10,447 nt of DNA, from assembly GCA_004554255.1 (NCBI GenBank), contig SFNC01000067.1, forward strand, positions 1-10,447, given 5' to 3'. Shown here piece by piece: positions 6,491 through 10,447 of this stretch. This stretch comes from Bacteroidales bacterium (lineage in GTDB: Bacteria > Bacteroidota > Bacteroidia > Bacteroidales > Muribaculaceae). The position numbers and the translations under genes are program-made. Each line of letters starts with the position of its first letter. Within the stretch, counting starts at the first letter, position 1. The notes under the pieces were generated by a model. That model was not told where the DNA came from, ran no database searches, and saw only the letters and a list, made by a program, of their open reading frames with translations.

Positions 6491-7549
6491 ATGGATACCG
6501 AAACCCTCACGGAAAGCCGCATTCCGCTGTTAGGCATGACTTTGCAAATGCTGCGCGATGTTGTCGCGTCCCTGAATCTGCCGGCTTTCAACGCCGGGCA
6601 GATAGCCCGCTGGCTGTATGTTCGGCGAGTCACGGATATTGACGCCATGACAGACCTCAGCAAGGATGCCCGGCGACGTCTCGCCCTGAAATATTGCATA
6701 GGACGCGAACAGCCCATCAGCGCCATGCGCTCCGTGGACGGTACGGTTAAATATCTGTTCGACAGCCACTGCGGCCTGGACGTCGAGGCCGTATACATCC
6801 CCGACCGCGACAGGGCTACGCTCTGCATTTCCTCGCAGGCCGGTTGCAAGATGCGATGTGCTTTCTGCATGACTGGCCGGCAGGGTTTCCACGGAAATCT
6901 CTCCGCCGCAACGATTATAAATCAGGTACTTAGCGTGGAGAACTCCGAGAAGCTCACCAACATCGTCTTTATGGGCATGGGTGAGCCTATGGACAACATT
7001 GACGCTGTGCTGCAGGCCATTGAGGTCCTCACCGCCCCGTGGGGACTGGCGTGGAGCCCACACCGCATAACTGTCTCTACCATCGGCAAATTGCCCGAGT
7101 TAGAGCGCCTGATTACCGACACCGGCGTGCATGTGGCACTGAGCCTGCACTCGCCGCGCCCGGCTCAGCGAGAAAGGCTGATGCCGGTGGAAAAGGTGTG
7201 GCCGGCTTTCAAGGTCCTTGACGTGGTGCGCCGATTCGACTTCGCACACCAGAGGCGATTCTCAGTGGAATACATTATGTGGAACGGCGTAAACGACACG
7301 CTGGAGTACGCCGATGCGCTGGCGAAAGTGCTGCGTGGAACGTCGGCGCGCGTAAACCTCATCCGCTTCCACGCAATCCCCGGCTCGGACCTCTCCACAT
7401 GCCCGCGGCAGAGAATGGAGGCTTTCCGCGACCGGCTGAACGACCTCGGCATCATCGCCACCATCCGCGCCAGCCGTGGCGAGGATATTATGGCGGCTTG
7501 CGGAATGCTGGCCGGTGCCAAAAACCAGAACCCGGATTCCGGAGATTAG
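6491..7549 (+). CDS. rlmN: Dual-specificity 23S rRNA/tRNA adenine C2-methyltransferase RlmN
   Basis: RlmN is a radical-SAM enzyme that methylates C2 of A2503 in 23S rRNA and of A37 in some tRNAs, tuning decoding and the peptide exit tunnel. All catalytic residues are visible in this 352-residue protein: the 4Fe-4S cluster motif C119-x3-C123-x2-C126 (GCKMRCAFC), C112 in TLCISSQ, which corresponds to the conserved cysteine just before the cluster motif in E. coli RlmN, and C337 in IMAACGML, the methyl-carrier cysteine near the C-terminus. E99 in DVEAVYIP, GMGEPMDN (162-169) and IRFHAIPGSD (291-300) are further family signatures. The ATG at 6491 follows the tyrS stop by 5 nt; the same frame is open further upstream inside tyrS, but family similarity starts near IPLLGMTL. 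The end lies 16 nt before the next gene. Confidence 0.96.
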   Translation: MDTETLTESRIPLLGMTLQMLRDVVASLNLPAFNAGQIARWLYVRRVTDIDAMTDLSKDARRRLALKYCIGREQPISAMRSVDGTVKYLFDSHCGLDVEAVYIPDRDRATLCISSQAGCKMRCAFCMTGRQGFHGNLSAATIINQVLSVENSEKLTNIVFMGMGEPMDNIDAVLQAIEVLTAPWGLAWSPHRITVSTIGKLPELERLITDTGVHVALSLHSPRPAQRERLMPVEKVWPAFKVLDVVRRFDFAHQRRFSVEYIMWNGVNDTLEYADALAKVLRGTSARVNLIRFHAIPGSDLSTCPRQRMEAFRDRLNDLGIIATIRASRGEDIMAACGMLAGAKNQNPDSGD

Positions 7550-7565
7550 CGGACCTCTGCAACCC

Positions 7566-9191
7566 ATGACTTTTCTAAATACCCATAATGAGCGACGCGT
7601 TACACTGGTCCTGTTCGGACTCTTTGTGCTGTGGCAGCTTGTGGGTATTTTGCCGTTTACGGCCTACGAGGCAGATGCCGTAAGTGTCTGTGCCGGTTGC
7701 GAATACACCTACTGCAACGGTTGGTCAACGCTTGGCGACATGGGCTACGGATACTGGCTGCAGCCGCTCTCCTACGCCGTAATCGTGATGTTCAGACATA
7801 TCCTGCCGGGGCTGCCGTGCGAGACCGTCTACGCTGCCCTGTCTTCGCTGTCTGCGATTGTGTTTCAGGCACTTACAATCGTTTTCGTCACCCGGACAAC
7901 GCATATCCGTCCCGTGTTCGTGCTTTTGGCGCTGATGCTGTTGCCGGAGTCCTACGCGCTGGCGATGTATCCCAACACCACCGCCTTCTGCGCCGCATTA
8001 TTCGCCGGTGCGCTGTGCCTGATTACCGCCCGCAAATACATCCCCGCGGCAATTCTGCTGCTCGTAGCACCGCTAATGCGCATAGATGTGCTCGTTATTT
8101 ATCCCGTGATACCGTTTATACTTGCGTCCTCCGGCATGTCATGGCGTAAAAGCCTGGCTCTGACCGCGATATTCGCTGTAATCGTCGCCGGATTTACATG
8201 GCTGATATACCGGGCAATGGGTACCGACGCGCTCTTTGCATTAGGCGAGCACAGCAGATGGTCCGACAAACTGCCGGCATCAAAAAATCTGCTTGCTGTA
8301 TTCGGATTCTACGGGATTGTCTCCGTGATACTTGTCCCCGCGGGCCTGATAATCGCCGCACGGCAGAGGAAGCGTATGATTATCGCAATGACGCTGTGCG
8401 CCATTGTGTTTGTCCACCTCGTACAGCTGAATTTCGCAAATGCGTCCAAGCACTTCGCCTTGCTGATTCCTTTCGTAATTATTCTCTCGGCATTAGCCCT
8501 CGGGAAATTAGCGGCGGTACGCAACCGGCTTCCGGCAAAAATCGCCATCGGACTTATTGTTCTGTCCCAGTTAACGGGAATACGGCTTACTCCGGCGCCG
8601 GACGTTACTTCCACCTCACTGTTCAACAGCGACATCCCCGCACCCCTGGCCGTAGACGTATCATTAATCGGGCATAAGGCACAATTAGTAATCGGCGGCG
8701 GACAAACTGCGATGACAGCCGATGAGGCTGTCATCACCTCCGGAAACTTCTTCTACCCGTTCTTTATACACAACCTGAAAACCAATGGGATAGAGCGGCA
8801 GAGCAACTTTATAACCTGCGTGCGCAACAACCCGACGGCGGTGTATGTATATCCCTCATGGGAGGAAATGTCCCGCGTACACCTGCTGGAACAGACCGGC
8901 GATATTCCCGACGGCATAGCCATAAAGGACGACCGCCTGGAGGAATACCTGCAGGACTGCGAAAACACCGGAAAAAACAGTGAAATTGCGGAGCATATCC
9001 GCCGCACATACGGCGACCGGCCCGCGTTCCTGTTCATCACCGAGCCAATCTCGCACCGCTGGCGCAAAACCATAAACACTCTTGTAGAATCAGGGATTGC
9101 AGCCCCCGAGGGCACGTCCCGCACTGTCTACAGAATCACTCACTGCGAACCATTTACAGCCGTTCGGCAACAGCCGCACAGCTCAATATAA
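7566..9191 (+). CDS. Polytopic membrane protein, GT-C glycosyltransferase-like
   Basis: I cannot name this 541-residue protein, but its layout resembles GT-C glycosyltransferases, which move sugars from lipid-linked donors on the outer face of the inner membrane. About eleven membrane helices are visible (roughly 11-30, 64-80, 88-108, 114-132, 136-153, 158-180, 199-216, 244-266, 271-290, 298-314, 323-340), followed by a soluble C-terminal part of about 200 residues. The first loop after TM1 carries acidic residues in YEADAVS (E35, D37), where GT-C enzymes keep a catalytic acid, and MRID (171-174) is a loop typical of the group. The same loop holds C42, C45 and C50. The ATG at 7566, 16 nt after rlmN, is preferred because the upstream in-frame extension only re-reads rlmN. 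It is most likely cotranscribed with rlmN and pdxA. A wholly different membrane function remains possible. Confidence 0.62.
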   Translation: MTFLNTHNERRVTLVLFGLFVLWQLVGILPFTAYEADAVSVCAGCEYTYCNGWSTLGDMGYGYWLQPLSYAVIVMFRHILPGLPCETVYAALSSLSAIVFQALTIVFVTRTTHIRPVFVLLALMLLPESYALAMYPNTTAFCAALFAGALCLITARKYIPAAILLLVAPLMRIDVLVIYPVIPFILASSGMSWRKSLALTAIFAVIVAGFTWLIYRAMGTDALFALGEHSRWSDKLPASKNLLAVFGFYGIVSVILVPAGLIIAARQRKRMIIAMTLCAIVFVHLVQLNFANASKHFALLIPFVIILSALALGKLAAVRNRLPAKIAIGLIVLSQLTGIRLTPAPDVTSTSLFNSDIPAPLAVDVSLIGHKAQLVIGGGQTAMTADEAVITSGNFFYPFFIHNLKTNGIERQSNFITCVRNNPTAVYVYPSWEEMSRVHLLEQTGDIPDGIAIKDDRLEEYLQDCENTGKNSEIAEHIRRTYGDRPAFLFITEPISHRWRKTINTLVESGIAAPEGTSRTVYRITHCEPFTAVRQQPHSSI

Positions 9192-9223
9192 ACTGATAAT
9201 TAACGAACTTAGACAACCGAAAT

Positions 9224-10306
9224 ATGAAACTCAAAATAGCTATCACTCACGGAGATATAAACGGTGTGGGTTATCAGGTTATCCTCAAGGCTCTTGAGGA
9301 CAACCGCATCCTGGAACTGTGCACACCCATAATATACGGGTCGGCAAAAATCGCGTCCCAGTACCGCAAACAGCTTGGCCTGCAGGACTATAAGCTTAAC
9401 ATCATAGAATCGCCGGCCGATGCCCGCCACGACGCCGTAAACATCATAAATGTTGTGGGCGAAGACGTTATGCCCTCTCCGGGACAACCCTCGCCCGAGG
9501 CCGGACGCGCTGCCGTCGCCGCCCTGGAGCGCGCCGTGACAGACTTGCGCAACGGCCTGGTTAACGCAATGGTTACCGCGCCGATAAACAAAAAAACGGT
9601 ACAGAGCGACACTTTCATCTTCCCCGGACACACCGAATACCTGCAGAGCAGCCTCGGTGAGGATGGCGACAAGGCTCTGATGGTGCTGTTCAACGACCGC
9701 ATCCGCGTGGCCCTGGCCACCACTCACATTCCGGTATCGGCCATTTCGGAGGCTCTGACCCGTGAGAACATCGCCGACAAAATCCGCGCTTTTGCCCGCT
9801 CACTGCACCGCGACTTCGCCGTGGACAACCCACGCATCGCCGTTTTGGCGCTGAATCCGCACTCCGGAGACGACGGCCTGCTCGGCAAGGAGGAACAGGA
9901 GGTCATCGCCCCCGCAATACAGGATGCTCGCGATGAAAAAATCGCCGCTTTCGGACCCTACCCCGCCGACGGATTCTTCGGCGCCGGACTTTTCAGCAAA
10001 TTCGACGGCGTGCTGGCCATGTACCACGACCAGGGTCTGGCCCCGTTCAAGACTATCGCAATGGACAATGGCGTAAACTTCACCGCCGGTCTGCCGTTTG
10101 TGCGCACTTCGCCCGACCACGGCACCGGTTACGACATTGCTACTCAGAATGTTGCATCGGCCGACTCCATGCGCTCGGCAATCTATGCCGCAATAGACAT
10201 CGTACGCGCCCGCGCCAACGAGGACTTCGCCCACAGCAATCCTCTGAAACGCCAATACCACGACCGCAGCAACAACGATGCAACTATCAACATGACTGCC
10301 GACTGA
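9224..10306 (+). CDS. pdxA: 4-hydroxythreonine-4-phosphate dehydrogenase PdxA
   Basis: PdxA oxidises 4-phosphohydroxy-L-threonine with NAD(P)+; the product decarboxylates spontaneously to 3-amino-2-oxopropyl phosphate, which PdxJ joins with deoxyxylulose phosphate to make pyridoxine phosphate (the DXP-dependent vitamin B6 route). The three metal-binding histidines expected from the E. coli enzyme are present: H168 in ATTHIP, H213 in NPHSGDD and H268 in MYHDQGLAPFK. H136 in FPGHTEYL, TAPINKK (118-124) and RTSPDHGTGYDIA (294-306) are further signatures. At 360 residues it is somewhat longer than E. coli PdxA (about 330); the extra length includes a polar C-terminal tail from about 335. The opening THGDINGVGYQ differs from the TPGEPAGIGP of proteobacterial PdxA. 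It begins 32 nt after the membrane-protein gene and is the last gene visible in the cluster. Confidence 0.95.
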   Translation: MKLKIAITHGDINGVGYQVILKALEDNRILELCTPIIYGSAKIASQYRKQLGLQDYKLNIIESPADARHDAVNIINVVGEDVMPSPGQPSPEAGRAAVAALERAVTDLRNGLVNAMVTAPINKKTVQSDTFIFPGHTEYLQSSLGEDGDKALMVLFNDRIRVALATTHIPVSAISEALTRENIADKIRAFARSLHRDFAVDNPRIAVLALNPHSGDDGLLGKEEQEVIAPAIQDARDEKIAAFGPYPADGFFGAGLFSKFDGVLAMYHDQGLAPFKTIAMDNGVNFTAGLPFVRTSPDHGTGYDIATQNVASADSMRSAIYAAIDIVRARANEDFAHSNPLKRQYHDRSNNDATINMTAD

Positions 10307-10321
10307 CAGTAAATCCCTTTA

Positions 10322-10347
10322 AGACCCCGTTCCCCAATATTTGTTAA
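10322..10347 (+). repeat. 26-bp direct repeat, copy 2
   Basis: This is an exact second copy of the 26 bases at 140-165, 15 nt after the pdxA stop. CCCTT (10315-10319) before it and AGCAGGGG (10348-10355) after it match copy 1 with small changes. The stem is mostly lost here: only CCCC (10325-10328 or 10332-10335) can pair with GGGG (10352-10355), because the bases after GGGG differ from those of copy 1. Conservation therefore covers the left arm and loop rather than a paired stem. Confidence 0.75.
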
Positions 10348-10362
10348 AGCAGGGGCGGTGTA

Positions 10363-10442
10363 TTTTCGAGGAAATTTCGCAAGTTGAAGAGGGAGTGTAG
10401 CGGGCTACATGACCGATGAGACTTGGCGAAATTTACCGAAAA
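10363..10442. repeat. 80-nt imperfect long hairpin, possible REP/MITE-like element or small RNA
   Basis: The two ends of this segment pair over about 20 base pairs with small bulges: TTTTC (10363-10367) with GAAAA (10438-10442), GG (10370-10371) with CC (10436-10437), AAATTTCG (10372-10379) with CGAAATTT (10427-10434), and CAAGT (10380-10384) with ACTTG (10421-10425). In the middle TGTAGC (10396-10401) faces GCTACA (10404-10409), a nearly perfect palindrome. No reading frame of note crosses it and no T-run follows on either strand, so it does not look like a standard terminator. Its shape fits an interspersed palindromic repeat or a structured RNA; one copy cannot decide. The window ends 5 nt later. 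Confidence 0.55.
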
Positions 10443-10447
10443 GACAC

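Noticed and set aside
7476..7565. In-frame upstream extension of the membrane protein gene into rlmN
   Set aside because: It only re-reads the rlmN 3' end in another frame; the ATG at 7566 begins just before the first membrane helix.
1..10447. Search for CRISPR arrays, tRNA or rRNA genes, transposases, phage or toxin-antitoxin genes, and defence systems
   Set aside because: None seen. The gene-sized coding stretches are explained by seven metabolic, translation and transport genes, and no regularly spaced repeats are present.

Overview
The window reads as chromosomal DNA of a Bacteroidota bacterium, most likely of the order Bacteroidales. A GC-rich relative such as Muribaculaceae is a guess from gene style only. 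The support is a divergent promoter region with the Bacteroides-type -7 motif TAnnTTTG and a -33 TTTG, A-rich leaders without Shine-Dalgarno sequences, a lipoprotein resembling the Bacteroidales family DUF4836, and housekeeping proteins of Bacteroidota type. Coding DNA is GC-rich and the main intergenic gaps are AT-rich. I see no tRNA, rRNA, CRISPR array, transposase or phage gene.

Layout. Positions 3-53 appear to be the last codons of a rightward gene cut by the window edge. A convergent gap follows (54-234) with a strong stem-loop whose loop belongs to a repeated sequence. Positions 235-3742 form a leftward operon: a DUF4836-like lipoprotein (first transcribed), an ABC ATPase, and an FtsX/MacB-type permease that overlaps the ATPase gene by 4 nt. 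A 60-70 nt leader and an almost perfectly symmetric pair of promoter motifs (3803-3838) separate this operon from a rightward block. That block holds an aspartate-type aminotransferase (3875-5083), then, after a 106-nt gap, a tight cluster of tyrS, rlmN, a GT-C-like membrane protein and pdxA (5190-10306) with gaps of 5, 16 and 32 nt. After pdxA come a second copy of the 26-bp repeat and an approximately 80-nt imperfect hairpin, both close to the right edge.

How the genes fit together. The leftward operon looks like a cell-envelope module in which an ABC ATPase drives a MacB-like permease with a large periplasmic domain, made together with a lipoprotein. The rightward genes serve translation (TyrS charges tRNA-Tyr; RlmN methylates 23S rRNA and tRNA adenines) and pyridoxal phosphate metabolism (PdxA makes a PLP precursor; the aminotransferase uses PLP). 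An unassigned polytopic membrane protein sits between them.

Most of the window is ordinary housekeeping sequence. The least ordinary features are non-coding: the symmetric bidirectional promoter, the repeated loop-conserved 26-mer and the long hairpin after pdxA. Among proteins, the ABC ATPase stands out because it lacks the usual H-loop histidine.
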